DNA of 64,000 nt from Chthoniobacterales bacterium (GCA_013821455.1 JACDGS010000020.1:1-64000); one strand, 5' to 3'; numbered from the stretch's first letter, positions 43,077 to 53,019 are shown. Notes: generated from the letters alone by a model not told the origin. Made by a program: numbers and translations.

Positions 43077-43430
43077 ATGGAAGTTCCAAACAATGCCATC
43101 TTGTTGCGGATTTTTATTGGAGAAGCCGATCGCTGGCGCCATCAGCCCCTCTATGAAGCGCTGGTTATAAAAGCGCGCGAGCTACATCTGGCCGGAGCCA
43201 CTGTCCTGCGGGGGCCGATGGGTTTTGGCAAGGCTAGCCGCATGCATACCGCGAAAATCCTTCGGCTTTCGATGGATCTCCCGATCGTAATCGAAATCGT
43301 CGATAGCGAGGAAAAGATTAACGAATTCCTGCCCTCGCTAAAGGAGATGATCGGAGGCGGTCTCGCCACTCTTGAGAACGTGAAGGTGATCCACTACCGG
43401 GGTGCGACAGATACACCTAACGAGACTTAG
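43077..43430 (+). CDS. DUF190 family protein
   Basis: 117-residue soluble PII-like fold protein that often accompanies crcB. Features: LLRIFIGEADRWRHQPLYEALV, ATVLRGPMGFGK, and DLPIVIEIVDSEEKINEFLP. It may act as a regulator or fluoride-resistance accessory; no activity is established. Start chosen at the ATG after AGGAAGG (43063-43072), a good ribosome site. Motif copy 43416-43423 encodes the final Pro-Asn-Glu. Nothing is seen between 43431 and 43574. Confidence 0.85.
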   Translation: MEVPNNAILLRIFIGEADRWRHQPLYEALVIKARELHLAGATVLRGPMGFGKASRMHTAKILRLSMDLPIVIEIVDSEEKINEFLPSLKEMIGGGLATLENVKVIHYRGATDTPNET

Positions 43431-43574
43431 ATGACCGATTGATGACATAACGAATAGGAGACTGATGGCCTCAACTCGGGTACCCGTTCCTTTTGTCTGA
43501 CCACTTAGTCGCAGTCTACCCGACTAAGTCTCGTCTTAGGCCGAGTGGCGTTAACTCATTCATGGCCGCCGCCG

Positions 43575-44891
43575 TCAGGCGCGCCGTTGTGCTTCTCCTT
43601 TCTGGAGGGAAACGCGGCCAAGAATTGTCAGCATCAGCACACCTCCGACGAGACCGAACGGCGCCATAAAGTAGAAGTAACTACCCCAGCTCTTATCGAG
43701 TAAGGCACCGAGAAAATAGCCGGCCAAACTGCCGCCGAAATATTGAAACGAATCGATAACTCCCGAGGCAAAACCGGCCATCTTTGCGCCACCTATATCC
43801 ATCGCTGCCGCCGTCCCAAGAATCGAGTGGGTTGAGTTAGCCGTAAAGGAAATCAGGACCAGGAAAGTCACGGCCGCATCAGCGGAGTGGAACTGCGTGG
43901 CGAGAAGGATAATAGCCGTCTCGATAAAGTAGAGACCCGCTGCGACCGGCGCGCGCCGGCCTTGGAACACTGTATCCGAGACATAGCCCGAGATGAGTGA
44001 GCCGACGGACGCGACCAGTGGAATCAAAAAGCCTAACCACTGAAATTGTGCCGATTGAAAATCCACATGGTAAGCCTCGTGCATCAAGCGCGGGAACCAT
44101 TGGTCGATGCTTTGCCTGACAGCTCCAGTGCAGGCATAGGCACACGCGACAATCCAGACGACTGGGTTTGATAGGATGGTGTAGAGAACCATGCCGATTT
44201 TTGCCTGTACCTGTCCGCCCTCTGTTTCTTCAGGGTTAGGGCTGGGATAGCCCGTTTCTTCGGGAGTGTTCTTAACGAAAATAGCTCCACCGAATGCGAC
44301 TAATGTTGTTACTCCGGCGGGCACCCAAAAAAGCCAGCGCCAATGCAGCGGCGGAATCCGCCACATTCCTAGAAAGAGAAAACCCGCGAGTAGCGCCGGA
44401 CCGAAACGCGTAATCCCGAAGCGCCCGAGATTGATCATAAAACCAAAGATGCCGGCAAAGCGTCCGCGCTCGCGCTGGCCGAACCACGCGGCATTTACCT
44501 TGATCATGCCGGGCGCGCCGAAGGCCTGAAAGTAACCGTCGATTCCGCGAATAGTAACGAAGAGCCAGAGTAATCCCCAGAAGGACGCGAAACCGAAAAG
44601 GAGATTCATGAGCACCGTGCCGCAGGCGCCGATAAGCATGGCGCGCTTTCCGCCGAAGCGATCGGCGAGAAGGCCATTAAGAATTTGGCCTAAAGCGTAA
44701 GCGAGGAGCGCGGTCGTGATGATCGTGCCGATGTCAGCCTTATTGAAACCGAACTCTTTGCTGATCGCGCCGTTCGCGATGGAGAAATTATAGCGGCAAA
44801 GGTAGAACGAAGTGTAGAGCAGGCCGATAAAAGCCCAGTTCAAACCCCGGCGTGGTCGAAACCCCGGCGGATGGTCGTAGAGTTGAGTCAT
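43575..44891 (-). CDS. MFS transporter, organophosphate:phosphate antiporter (GlpT/UhpT) type
   Basis: 438 residues, 12 predicted membrane helices. Early motif FIGLLYTSFYLCRYNFSIANGAISKEFGFNK (in pieces: YLCRYNFS and FNKADIGTI), helix 4 region GLLADRFGGKRAML, and VNAAWFGQRERGRFAGIFG are typical of the OPA branch. The substrate is likely a phosphorylated sugar or glycerol phosphate, but could be otherwise. It is transcribed leftwards, opposite to its neighbours, and has no motif copy. Confidence 0.87.
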   Translation of the reverse strand: MTQLYDHPPGFRPRRGLNWAFIGLLYTSFYLCRYNFSIANGAISKEFGFNKADIGTIITTALLAYALGQILNGLLADRFGGKRAMLIGACGTVLMNLLFGFASFWGLLWLFVTIRGIDGYFQAFGAPGMIKVNAAWFGQRERGRFAGIFGFMINLGRFGITRFGPALLAGFLFLGMWRIPPLHWRWLFWVPAGVTTLVAFGGAIFVKNTPEETGYPSPNPEETEGGQVQAKIGMVLYTILSNPVVWIVACAYACTGAVRQSIDQWFPRLMHEAYHVDFQSAQFQWLGFLIPLVASVGSLISGYVSDTVFQGRRAPVAAGLYFIETAIILLATQFHSADAAVTFLVLISFTANSTHSILGTAAAMDIGGAKMAGFASGVIDSFQYFGGSLAGYFLGALLDKSWGSYFYFMAPFGLVGGVLMLTILGRVSLQKGEAQRRA

Positions 44892-45046
44892 GCGGAGGCG
44901 ACCGCAAGAATGAGACAGGAGAACAACTTTGCCTAGAGGAAAATCAGCCGGTCACGTTAGCCTAACGAGTATAAGACTGCCTGACACACTCCTTTGGCCT
45001 CCGAGCAAAACGATTTCCCACTACGACCGTTTTCGCATTCATGAAT

Positions 45047-45146
45047 TCGTCTGCCTAACGAACCTAACTGGCGGCCGAGCCGTGCGTTTGATTCCGCCGA
45101 AAGGCTACCGGGGATCCGACGCCACCCTCATATTTAGGAAAATCAT
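45047..45146 (-). pseudogene. Aldehyde dehydrogenase 3' end, remnant 1
   Basis: Reading leftwards from 45146 gives MIFLNMRVASDPR, a stop, then PFGGIKRTARPP, which matches GMVFLNAMVASDQRLPFGGIKRS of the remnant at 48.2 kb. One in-frame stop and loss of everything upstream show decay. The surrounding 44892-45154 contains motif copies at 44961 and 45054 and nothing else recognisable. Confidence 0.7.
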
Positions 45147-45154
45147 TCCGACCG

Positions 45155-46860
45155 GTCGATGCGCTCAAGCGCAAAGTTTTTCCCAAGCTCCTGCAGCACC
45201 GCGGGGCCGATGATCCGCTGCGCGTCTGGGTGCTGGGCTGTTCCACCGGCCAGGAGGCCTATTCCCTCGCCATGTTATTTGCGGAGTATTCCGAACACCT
45301 CCCACGCATGCCGAGGCTCCAGATTTTCGCGACCGATCTAAACGACGTGCTGCTCGAAAAGGCCCGGCACGCCTTCTATCCCCAAACGATCGCGCAGGAT
45401 GTCACTTCCGATCGGTTGCGGCGCTTTTTCGACGAGGAGGAAGGCGGCTATCGCGTGAACAAGACGTTGCGCCAGCAGGTGGTCTTCGCCCGGCAAAATC
45501 TGATGAGCGATCCGCCGTTCTCGCGCATGGACCTGATCAGTTGTCGCAATCTGCTGATTTATCTGGAACCGGGCTTGCAGAAAAAAATCATGCCCGCCTT
45601 CCATTATGCGCTGAAGCCAGGCGGCTTCCTCTTCTTGGGCGCGAGCGAATCGATCAGCCAGTTTGCCGCGCTCTTCACGAAGCAAAAAATCTTTTCCAGA
45701 AAAGCCGGCCTGACCCCGCTTTTTCATCTGCCTTTGCCTAACGAGCGCGGCACATATCCCTCATCCAGACAGCACGCACAGACTCTCGATTCCGCGGCCG
45801 CGCCGGATGGAGTGCGCGGCGGGGGCGACGCGCAACGCGAGGCGGACCGGATCATGGTCAACCAATTCGCGCCGCCCGGAGTGCTGATCAATGCCGAGCT
45901 GCAAATCCTGCAATTCCGCGGCGTGACCAGCGATTACCTCGAGCCTCCCACAGGCAAGGCGAGCTTCGACTTGCTGAAGATGGCGCGCCAGGGATGGATG
46001 CTCCCATTGCGCGCCGCGATCAACAGGGCGCAGCGGGAAAATAAAACGGTGCGCCGGGAGAATGTGCGGGTGGGGCAGAACGGCGGGACGCGTGCGGTGA
46101 ATCTGCAAGTCATCCCGCTCAAGAATCTCAAGGAACGTTGCTATCTGATTTCGTTTGAGGAAGACCACGAACGAAGAGCTGACCACCGTCAACGATGAGA
46201 TGGCTCATCGGAACGCGGAATTGATCCGGCTCAATGCCGATCTAAATAATCTCCAGATCAGCATCCATACCGCCATCCTGCTTTTCAGCCGCGACCTGAC
46301 CCTGCGTCGCTTCACGCCGCTGGCCGGCGACCTTTTCAATCTGCTACCGACCGATTTGGGCCGGGGGATCGGCGGCCTCCGACACAATCTCGAAATGCCC
46401 GACCTCGCTCGGTTGCTGGTCGAAGCATTGACAGCGGGAACCCGCGCGAGCGTGAGGTGCGGGACAAGGAGGGGCGTTGGTATGATCTGCGCGCGCTCCC
46501 ATACCTGCTCGACAACCAGATCGATGGCGTCGTGCTTGTGCTCGTCGAGATCGATCTGCTCAAGCGCAGCGACAGGAGATCCAGGCCGGACGCGATTACG
46601 CCGAAGCGACGCTGCGCAACCGCGCCTACGCCTCTCGTTGTGCTCCACGCAGACCTGCGAGTAAGCACGGCCAACGAGGCCTTCTACGAGACTTTTAGGG
46701 TCACACCCGCCGACACTGAGGGGCGGTTAATCTATGAGGTGGGCAACGGCCAGTGGGACATTCCCAAACTGCGCGAGCTGCTCGAAGAGATCATCCCGCA
46801 CCAACATTCCTTGAACGGCTTCGAGGTCACGCATGAGTTTGGAGTCATCGGCCCGCCGCA
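45155..46860 (+). pseudogene. CheR-PAS part of a CheB/CheR-type hybrid protein, truncated and frameshifted
   Basis: Begins inside the CheR methyltransferase domain (DALKRKVFPKLL, then VWVLGCSTGQEAYSLAMLF, FATDLNDVLLEKAR, MDLISCRNLLIYLEPGLQ, ALKPGGFLFLGASESI), with the start lost at the junction with aldehyde dehydrogenase remnant 1. A frame change after LISFEEDHERR (about 46165) moves to NEELTTVNDEMAHRNAELIRLN, another near 46440 to REVRDKEGRWYDLRALPYL, and a last one near 46840 leads into the kinase. Such hybrids sense stimuli through PAS domains and pass signals to the kinase; this one cannot be made whole. Confidence 0.75.
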
Positions 46861-48125
46861 CCATGCGGCTGAACGCCCGCCGCGTCGCCGGGGCCGGCGG
46901 CCTGTCCGAGCGCATCCTCCTCGCCATCGAAGACGTCACCCAGCGCCGGCGGCTGCTCGAGCAGCAGCTCCTCCAGTCGCAAAAAATGGAAGGCCTGGGA
47001 ACACTCGCCGGCGGTATCGCGCATGATTTCAATAATATCCTGGCCATTATTCTCGGCTACGCCTCCCGCCTGGAGGAATGGCAATCCCATCCCGACCAGA
47101 TGCTCGATGCGATCAAAGTGATTCGCGACGCGGTCGCCCGCGGAGGTGCCCTCGTGCAGCAACTGCTCACTTCCGCGCGCCAGTCGGAAACGCATTTCGC
47201 CGCGCTCGATGTCAACGCGCTCGTGCTCGAGTTCGGCCGCATGCTCGGCGCCACTTTTCCGAAGACGATTAATTTCATCCTCCATCCGGAGCCGGACCTG
47301 CCATTCGCCAAAGCCGACCGCAGCCAGATTCATCAAGTGCTCCTGAATCTCTGCGTCAATGCGCGCGACGCGATGCCGGAGGGCGGCACGATTACGCTCG
47401 AGACTGGTCTCCGTTCCGGCCAGCAGCTCCGTGAACTTTTCAATAGCGCGACCGCCGAGCGTTACCTCTTCGTCCGTGTGATCGACACCGGCACTGGCAT
47501 CAGCCACCAGGTGGAGCCGCGCATTTTCGAGCCCTTCTATACGACCAAGGAGCGGACTAAAGGCACCGGGCTCGGTCTTTCGGTCGTGCACGGGGTGGTG
47601 AACAATCACCGCGGCTTTGTGCAGGTGCAAAGCGTGCCGGGCCACGGCACGACCTTTAGCGTCTATCTGCCGCTGGGGAGTGCGAGTGAATTGACGACGG
47701 AGGACGGCGAACAACTCCCGGCCGGGCCTAACGACGGCGCGCAAACGATCCTGCTCGTCGAGGATGAGGAGATGCTGCGCGCGCTCGGCGTCGTGATGCT
47801 GGAAGGTGAGGGCTACCGCGTGCTCGCGGCGCGCGACGGCGTGGAAGCGGTCGAGATGTTCGAAGCGCAGCACGCCGCCATCGGACTCGTCATCTGTGAT
47901 CTTGGGCTCCCGCACATGGGCGGTCGCGAAGTTTTTCTAAAAATGAAAGAGGCTGAACCGAACGTGCGCGCGCTCATCGCGAGCGGCTATCTGGAACCGA
48001 ATTTGCGCGCGGAAATGCTGAGCCAGGGAGTGATCGATACGATCGACAAGCCGTATGATTATAGCAGCCTGCTCGAGAAGGTCCGAGCGATCCTCGGGCA
48101 ACCCAAGGCGGCCAGCGTTAATTGA
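46833..48125 (+). CDS. Histidine kinase with C-terminal receiver domain (3' end of broken hybrid)
   Basis: 430 residues in one open frame. It begins with the end of a PAS domain (RTMRLNARRVAGAGGL SERILLAIEDVT), then HisKA with the phospho-His in LAGGIAHDFNNILAIILGYA, HATPase (LNLCVNARDAMPEGG, VIDTGTGIS, TKGTGLGLSVVHGVV) and a receiver domain with phospho-Asp in LVICDLGLPHMGG and Lys in TIDKPYDYSS. It is the natural continuation of the upstream fragments, so it is probably part of the same dead gene, but the enzyme part is intact and an internal start could still express it. Confidence 0.6.
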   Translation: MSLESSARRTMRLNARRVAGAGGLSERILLAIEDVTQRRRLLEQQLLQSQKMEGLGTLAGGIAHDFNNILAIILGYASRLEEWQSHPDQMLDAIKVIRDAVARGGALVQQLLTSARQSETHFAALDVNALVLEFGRMLGATFPKTINFILHPEPDLPFAKADRSQIHQVLLNLCVNARDAMPEGGTITLETGLRSGQQLRELFNSATAERYLFVRVIDTGTGISHQVEPRIFEPFYTTKERTKGTGLGLSVVHGVVNNHRGFVQVQSVPGHGTTFSVYLPLGSASELTTEDGEQLPAGPNDGAQTILLVEDEEMLRALGVVMLEGEGYRVLAARDGVEAVEMFEAQHAAIGLVICDLGLPHMGGREVFLKMKEAEPNVRALIASGYLEPNLRAEMLSQGVIDTIDKPYDYSSLLEKVRAILGQPKAASVN

Positions 48126-48191
48126 TGCGATGAAGCTGGCTTCATCAATTTCGCGTGCTGTTTTGACCAACAGCCTCCCCGGTCAAGAAAG

Positions 48192-48637
48192 TCAGGCAAC
48201 CACGACAGTCTTCGCGCTCATGCATTCGCGAATGCCTAACGAGCCTAACTCTCGGCCGTAGCCGGAGCGTTTGATCCCGCCGAAGGGGAGCCGCTGATCG
48301 GAAGCAACCATGGCATTGAGAAAAACCATTCCCGCCTCCAGCTCGCTCGCGGAAAGCTCCTGCTCGGCGCGATCCGCGCCGATCAGGAGTGTTTGTAGAA
48401 CTCCCGCGGCGGCCATCGGCTTCCCTATCTCCAGGGTTATCAGTCGCGCTAACTCATCTACCTCCGTTTCCAAGAGGTGGGAGACCTTTTGCAAAAGAAG
48501 CACGCGACTCGCCAAGGCGGTGGCGCGATGCTTCTGGAAGGCGGCGGCGCGGTCGCGAGCATTCCTTCCATTTGAGCATTTGTATGCTCGGCGAATTCGC
48601 GCAGCGTCGCGCCGTTCGCAGGATTGATCGACGCCAT
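48192..48637 (-). pseudogene. Aldehyde dehydrogenase (SSADH-like), internally deleted, remnant 2
   Basis: Start MASINPANGATLREFAE at 48637, then a frame change, then LLLQKVSHLLETEVDELARL and TLEIGKPMAAAG, and directly GVLQTLLIGADRAEQELSA, GMVFLNAMVASDQRLPFGGI and GYGRELGSLGIRECM to the end. The NAD-binding and catalytic middle of about 300 residues (including the active-site Cys) is gone. The 3' end matches remnant 1 at 45.1 kb. Confidence 0.8.
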
Positions 48638-48708
48638 GGCATTCTGGAGTGAATCGCGAGATCGGCCCGCTGACCAGTTCACGAGCTGATAGGTCGCAGA
48701 GTGATAGG

Positions 48709-50036
48709 ATGGGATTCGTGCGCGGAAGAAACTCTGATATTCTTCCCGCCATTACACCTTCCTTCTCCGCCGAGCTGAAAAGGCGCAATGTTTATAAGAT
48801 CGCGGTCGCTTATGCGGTCGTGTCATGGCTGCTTCTTCAGGCCGCGTCCATCTTTCTTCCGCTTTCACCGCGCCAGCCTGGGCGATGCAGGCGATTATTG
48901 TCTTCCTTCTCCTGGGCTTTCCGATTGCCCTCATTTTGGCCTGGGCTTTTGAGCTTACGCCGGAGGGAATCAAGCGAGAGTCGGAAATTGCGCCTAACGA
49001 GTCTAACACGCGCCAGACCGGGCGGAAGATTGTCGGTGTCACCGTTGCGGTCGCGGTTCTGGCCGCGGGTTTGTTTGCCTTCCAGCTCCTGCGTCCTCGC
49101 CTAACGAGTATAAGTGCACCGGCGGTCGCGAGCGCGGGGAAGTTAGCTTCAACGCCTGGCGAGAAGGCAGCGTGCAAAAGGCAGGTGACCAGGTGCGGGT
49201 GAATGTGCAGCTCATCGACGCGCGGGCTGACTCACACCTATGGGCTAAGTCCTACGATCGCGACATCAAGGATGTCTTCGCGGTAGAAAGCGAGGTCGCG
49301 CAGGAAATCGCTGACTCCCTCCAAGCGAAACTTTCACCGGCCGAAGCCGACAAGTTGCCGACGGCGCCAACCAAGGATCCCGTGGCTTATGATCTCTTCC
49401 TGAAGGGCGAATATGAGAGTCGTCTGATGACCGTTTCGCTCAAGGTGGAGTCCTTCGATCAGGCTGCCACCTGGTATGAGCAGGCGATCGCGCGACCCGA
49501 ATTTCGCCCTCGCGATCGCGCGCCTCGCGGAAAGCCGTCTCATCCGGCATTGGTTCGTCGAAACTTTTTCCAAAGGCGGAACTGGCCGAAGTTAAAAGTA
49601 TGACCAAGCGCGCTCTTGCCCTTGCGCCAAACCTGGCCGAAGCACACGTGGCGCTCGGCCTTTACTACTACTACGGCTACCGGCGGTACGACGAGGCGAT
49701 GGTTGAGTCCAGTCGCGCGACAGAACTCCAGCCTAACAATGCTCAGGCAATAGAGTACACGGCTTATGTTCATCGGCGCCAGGGGCAATGGGATCGTTGT
49801 CTGGCTGACTACGCTAAGGCTCTGGAATCCGAGCCACGGAATGCCGACGTCGGAGGGAATCTGGCTGAGACCTATACCATCCTGCGCAGGTGGACCGAGG
49901 CCGAGCGCACCGCCCCATGCCCGCGGGCTCAAGCGTCTCGATCGCGCGGCTGAAGATCGACCCCGTCTGGGATCCGATCCGGAAGGAGCCTGGATTTCAG
50001 AAGCTCTTCGCCGGTCAAGAGCATGTTGGCCCCTAA
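48709..50036 (+). pseudogene. TolB/FlgO-TPR membrane protein, degraded copy C
   Basis: Reads FSAELKRRNVYKIAVAYAVV SWLLLQAASIF, then shifts frame near 48875 to IIVFLLLGFPIALILAWAFE and PEGIKRESEIAPNES; part of the TolB-like domain is deleted (about 49140), it resumes VQKAGDQVRVNVQLIDARA, shifts again near 49500, and a TPR piece LALAPNLAEAHVALGLYYYY follows from 49600. The family end LKIDPVWDPIRKEPGFQKL is readable to 50036, where TAA lies within a motif copy. At least three lesions. Confidence 0.85.
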
Positions 50037-50109
50037 CGAGTAAAGGAACGTTTGCGCGAGCCGACGGCTAGCAAACAATTCTCGCGGTTGCCCGAGAACG
50101 CGCCAAATG

Positions 50110-51342
50110 GCATTGGTTTTTCGGCATAGGCGCCAGAGATTGGGAAAATGCTCAACGTTGATGCATTGGTGGAAGGGTCGGTCCAGCGCTCGGGCGAAAA
50201 GGTGCGGATAAACGCGCAGTTGATCGACGCCCGCGCGGACCGGCATCTTTGGGCGAAGCCCTTCGAGCGCAAATCGAGCGATGTGCTGGCGTTGCAGGAT
50301 GAGTTAGCCTCGGCCATCGCCAGCGAGATCAAGGTCCGCCTGACGCCGAGCGAGCAAGTGCGCCTAACGAGTGCGCCGACGGTCAATCCCGCGGCCTATG
50401 ATGCCTATCTCAAAGGCCGCTATTTCTTTAACCGCCCGAGCGATGAGAACCTGAGCAATGCGATCACTCAGTTTGAAGAGGCGGTGAAGTTAGATTCTAA
50501 CTTCGCGCCAGCCTACTCAGGCTTATCGGACACCTATCTCTGGGCGGCCTTCAATGAAGGAGTCATCACCGCCGCGGACGCGCGAGCGAAGACAAAGGCC
50601 GCCGCGGAAAATGCTCTGCAAACTCAACGACGCCTCGGCGGAAGCACATACTTCTTTAGCAGCCTATCTCGCTTGGTATGACCATGACTGGGCCGCTTCC
50701 GACCGCGAGTTTCATCGCGCGATTGAGCTCAATCCTAACTACGCTTTCGCGCACGATCAGTTCTGTTTGAGTCTCGGTTGCCAGGGCCGGTTCGAGGAAG
50801 CGGTGAGCGAAGGAAGACGCGCGGTGGACCTGGATCCGCTCGATCCCTCGATCGCCAACGACCTCAGCCTGGCTCTCGGTTTTCAAGGGAAGTTCGAAGA
50901 GGCCAGAAGAGAATTGAAGCGCGCGATGCAACTAGATCCGACTTTCTTCTTTCCCCAAATGCAATACGGCTGGCTCGATCTTCAGGAAGGGAAGGCTAGC
51001 GCCGCGGTTCCGGAGTTGGAAAAGGCTGTCGCCATGGACGCGCCGCTTTTTACCACCGCCTACCTCGGTTATGCCTACGGTGCGGCGGGCGATAAGACAA
51101 AGGCGCTGGCCACGATCGAGGAATTAAAGAAGAAAGGCGTAAGCGGTTTCGTGCCGCCATATAACCTCGCGGTCGTCTATCTCAGCTTGGGCGAGCACGC
51201 GCGCGCCTTGGACTATCTGGAGCAAGCGCAGGCCACCGATTCGCAGTGGATGATGTATATCGGGCAGGACCGCATCTTCGATCCGCTGCGCTCGGATCCG
51301 CGCTTCATGGCGCTAATCAAGAAAGCTCATTTCGCTAAATGA
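50110..51342 (+). pseudogene. TolB-TPR protein, degraded copy D
   Basis: Lacks the N-terminal membrane and first TolB part. It begins near EIGKMLNVDALVEGSVQRSG and continues KVRINAQLIDARADRHLWAK and AAYDAYLKGRYFFNRPSDEN. A frame change at about 50620 moves the TPR region to the frame ending at 51342 (HDWAASDREFHRAIELNPNY, then VYLSLGEHARALDYLEQAQA, then IFDPLRSDPRFMALIKKA). The type (LNVDALVEGSV) differs from the neighbouring family (GVANILEGSV), so it is a separate subfamily. Confidence 0.8.
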
Positions 51343-51393
51343 AGGCGGATGATGCCTAACGAGACGCCCCTTTCTTAGATGCGTTTTAAGGTT

Positions 51394-51410
51394 TGAGTTT
51401 TTTAAACTCA
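51394..51410. terminator. Short A/T-rich hairpin before the DUF4143 ATPase
   Basis: TGAGTTT, three T, AAACTCA: a 7-bp perfect stem in an AT-rich gap (51343-51428). It may terminate upstream transcription. Motif copy 51355 lies just before. Confidence 0.4.
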
Positions 51411-51428
51411 CAGATTAAATAACTCATT

Positions 51429-52610
51429 GTGCAATATGTCCACCGGGAGTTGGAACCGCGTCTCCGGAAAGCGGCCCGAAGTTTTCCTGCGCTGGTCCTG
51501 ACCGGACCCCGGCGCGCGGGGAAGACCTATTTGCTGCGGCGCCTTTTCCCGGCGGCGAGCTATTATCTGTTTGAAGATCCGGACGTGGTCGGCCGCTTTC
51601 GGCACGATCCGCAGGGCTTTCTCGATGGCGTGCGGCTGCCAGCCGTCTTCGACGAAATTCAGAATGTCCCGGAGGTCTTCAACTTCGTGCGCGCGCGGAT
51701 TGATCGCGCCCCGCGCCGAACAGGCCAGTGGTTTCTCACCGGCTCCCAGGAAGCGGGACTCATGCGCCATGTTACGGAGTCGATGGCCGGGCGCGCTGCG
51801 GTCTTACAGTTACTGCCGATGTCGGTGCGGGAGACGCCCAAGGTCAGCTTACTCCGCGGTGGCTTTCCCGAAGTCCTGGCGCGGCCTGCGGCGGCTTCTT
51901 TGTGGTTCAGCTCCTATCTCCAGACCTATCTGGAGCGTGATGTGCGCTCGATTAGCGCGGTGCAGGAACCGGCCACCTTTCGCCGCTTTTTTGCGCTCGT
52001 CGCCAGCCGCCACGGTCAGGTCCTGAATAAGTCGGATCTGGCCGCGCCCCTGGGAATGAGTGTGCCCGGCATTGGCCGCTGGCTCGACATCCTGGAAACA
52101 ACGGCGCAGATTTTTTTGATTCCTCCCTACTTCGAAAACTTCGGCAAGCGCCTGATCAAGTCTCCCAAGGTCTATGTGGCCGACTCCGGCCTTGCCTGTC
52201 ATTTGTTAGGCATCGAGACCGCGGCCGAGCTAGAGAAATCCCCATTCCTGGGTGCGTTGTTCGAGGGGTTCATCGCGGGCGAAATCGTGAAGGCTCAGCT
52301 GAACGCGGGACGGCGACGCGAACTTTACTACTTCCGCGACCAACAAGGCTTGGAAGTGGATTTCGTCGTGCCTGGCCAAGGCGGAAAACTGCGTCTCGTA
52401 GAGGTAAAAGCGGCGCGCACGGTTATGCCTAACGATGCCGCTCCCATGCAACGGCTCGCGGCGGCTTGGAAAAAACTCGCGCGCGCAACCGGCGGGGTCG
52501 AGCAGGTGGTCGTCCATCGTCCCGCGCGTGCCGGTATTTCCTCGCGCGCATTGTCGCCGGGAACGCAGGCATGGCCGTGGATGGAATTCGTTACGCAAGT
52601 TTTGCCATGA
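51429..52610 (+). CDS. AAA-type ATPase with DUF4143 domain
   Basis: 393 residues from a GTG (GTGCAATATGTCC). N-terminal P-loop domain: LVLTGPRRAGKTYLLRRL (Walker A) and LPAVFDEIQNVPEVFNFV (Walker B), sensor-like FLTGSQEAGLM. The C-terminal DUF4143 part has YLERDVRSISAVQEPATF, VYVADSGLACHLLGIE and the nuclease-like end RDQQGLEVDFVVP ... LVEVKAA, resembling a PD-(D/E)xK core (D, ExK). Proteins of this type are widespread, often mobile, and poorly understood. The surroundings are dead genes, so this may be a recent arrival. Motif copy at 52428. Confidence 0.87.
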   Translation: MQYVHRELEPRLRKAARSFPALVLTGPRRAGKTYLLRRLFPAASYYLFEDPDVVGRFRHDPQGFLDGVRLPAVFDEIQNVPEVFNFVRARIDRAPRRTGQWFLTGSQEAGLMRHVTESMAGRAAVLQLLPMSVRETPKVSLLRGGFPEVLARPAAASLWFSSYLQTYLERDVRSISAVQEPATFRRFFALVASRHGQVLNKSDLAAPLGMSVPGIGRWLDILETTAQIFLIPPYFENFGKRLIKSPKVYVADSGLACHLLGIETAAELEKSPFLGALFEGFIAGEIVKAQLNAGRRRELYYFRDQQGLEVDFVVPGQGGKLRLVEVKAARTVMPNDAAPMQRLAAAWKKLARATGGVEQVVVHRPARAGISSRALSPGTQAWPWMEFVTQVLP

Positions 52611-52649
52611 TTCGCAAGACCGCACCAAGCAAGCTTGCTGTCCTCGAGC

Positions 52650-52910
52650 ATGAATGAGTTCCTGCAACGCCTGAAGCAGCGCAAGCTCGTGCAATGGGCC
52701 GTAGCTTATGTCGCCGCGGCGTCCGCCTTGCTGCAAGGAATTGACATTGTCGCGTCGCGTTTCGGTTGGCCGGATTGGATCGAGCGGGCGCTTATCATTG
52801 CTTCGTGCGTTGGATTTTTTGTCGTTGTCGTCCTGGTCTGGTATCACGGCGAACGTCAAGCTTGGAGCTAAGTCCAGCAAAAATGTCGCGCCTAACGAGT
52901 ATAGCCCGCG
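52650..52910 (+). pseudogene. TPR-family N-terminal fragment E1
   Basis: MNEFLQRLKQRKLVQWAVAYV, then two membrane helices (VAAASALLQGIDIVASRFGW and ALIIASCVGFFVVVVLVWY), ending at HGERQAWS, after which the frame is lost; a shifted frame continues with a match to the PNE region (motif copy 52891). It resembles the N-terminus of TPR proteins of a different subfamily. A sister copy is at 63.1 kb. Confidence 0.75.
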
Positions 52911-53019
52911 ATAGTGCCAAACAAAATTTGTTTCTCTGGTCCTGGGGTGAAGAATTTCCAGGCGCCCGAAAAATAGCTGCGAAAAGGAGCCCGCGCGGCT
53001 ACCTTGCACGGGTCCGCCA

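Noticed and set aside
46845-47915. 356-residue frame on the minus strand opposite the histidine kinase
   Set aside because: A shadow of the kinase-receiver gene; the plus strand holds all conserved kinase motifs.
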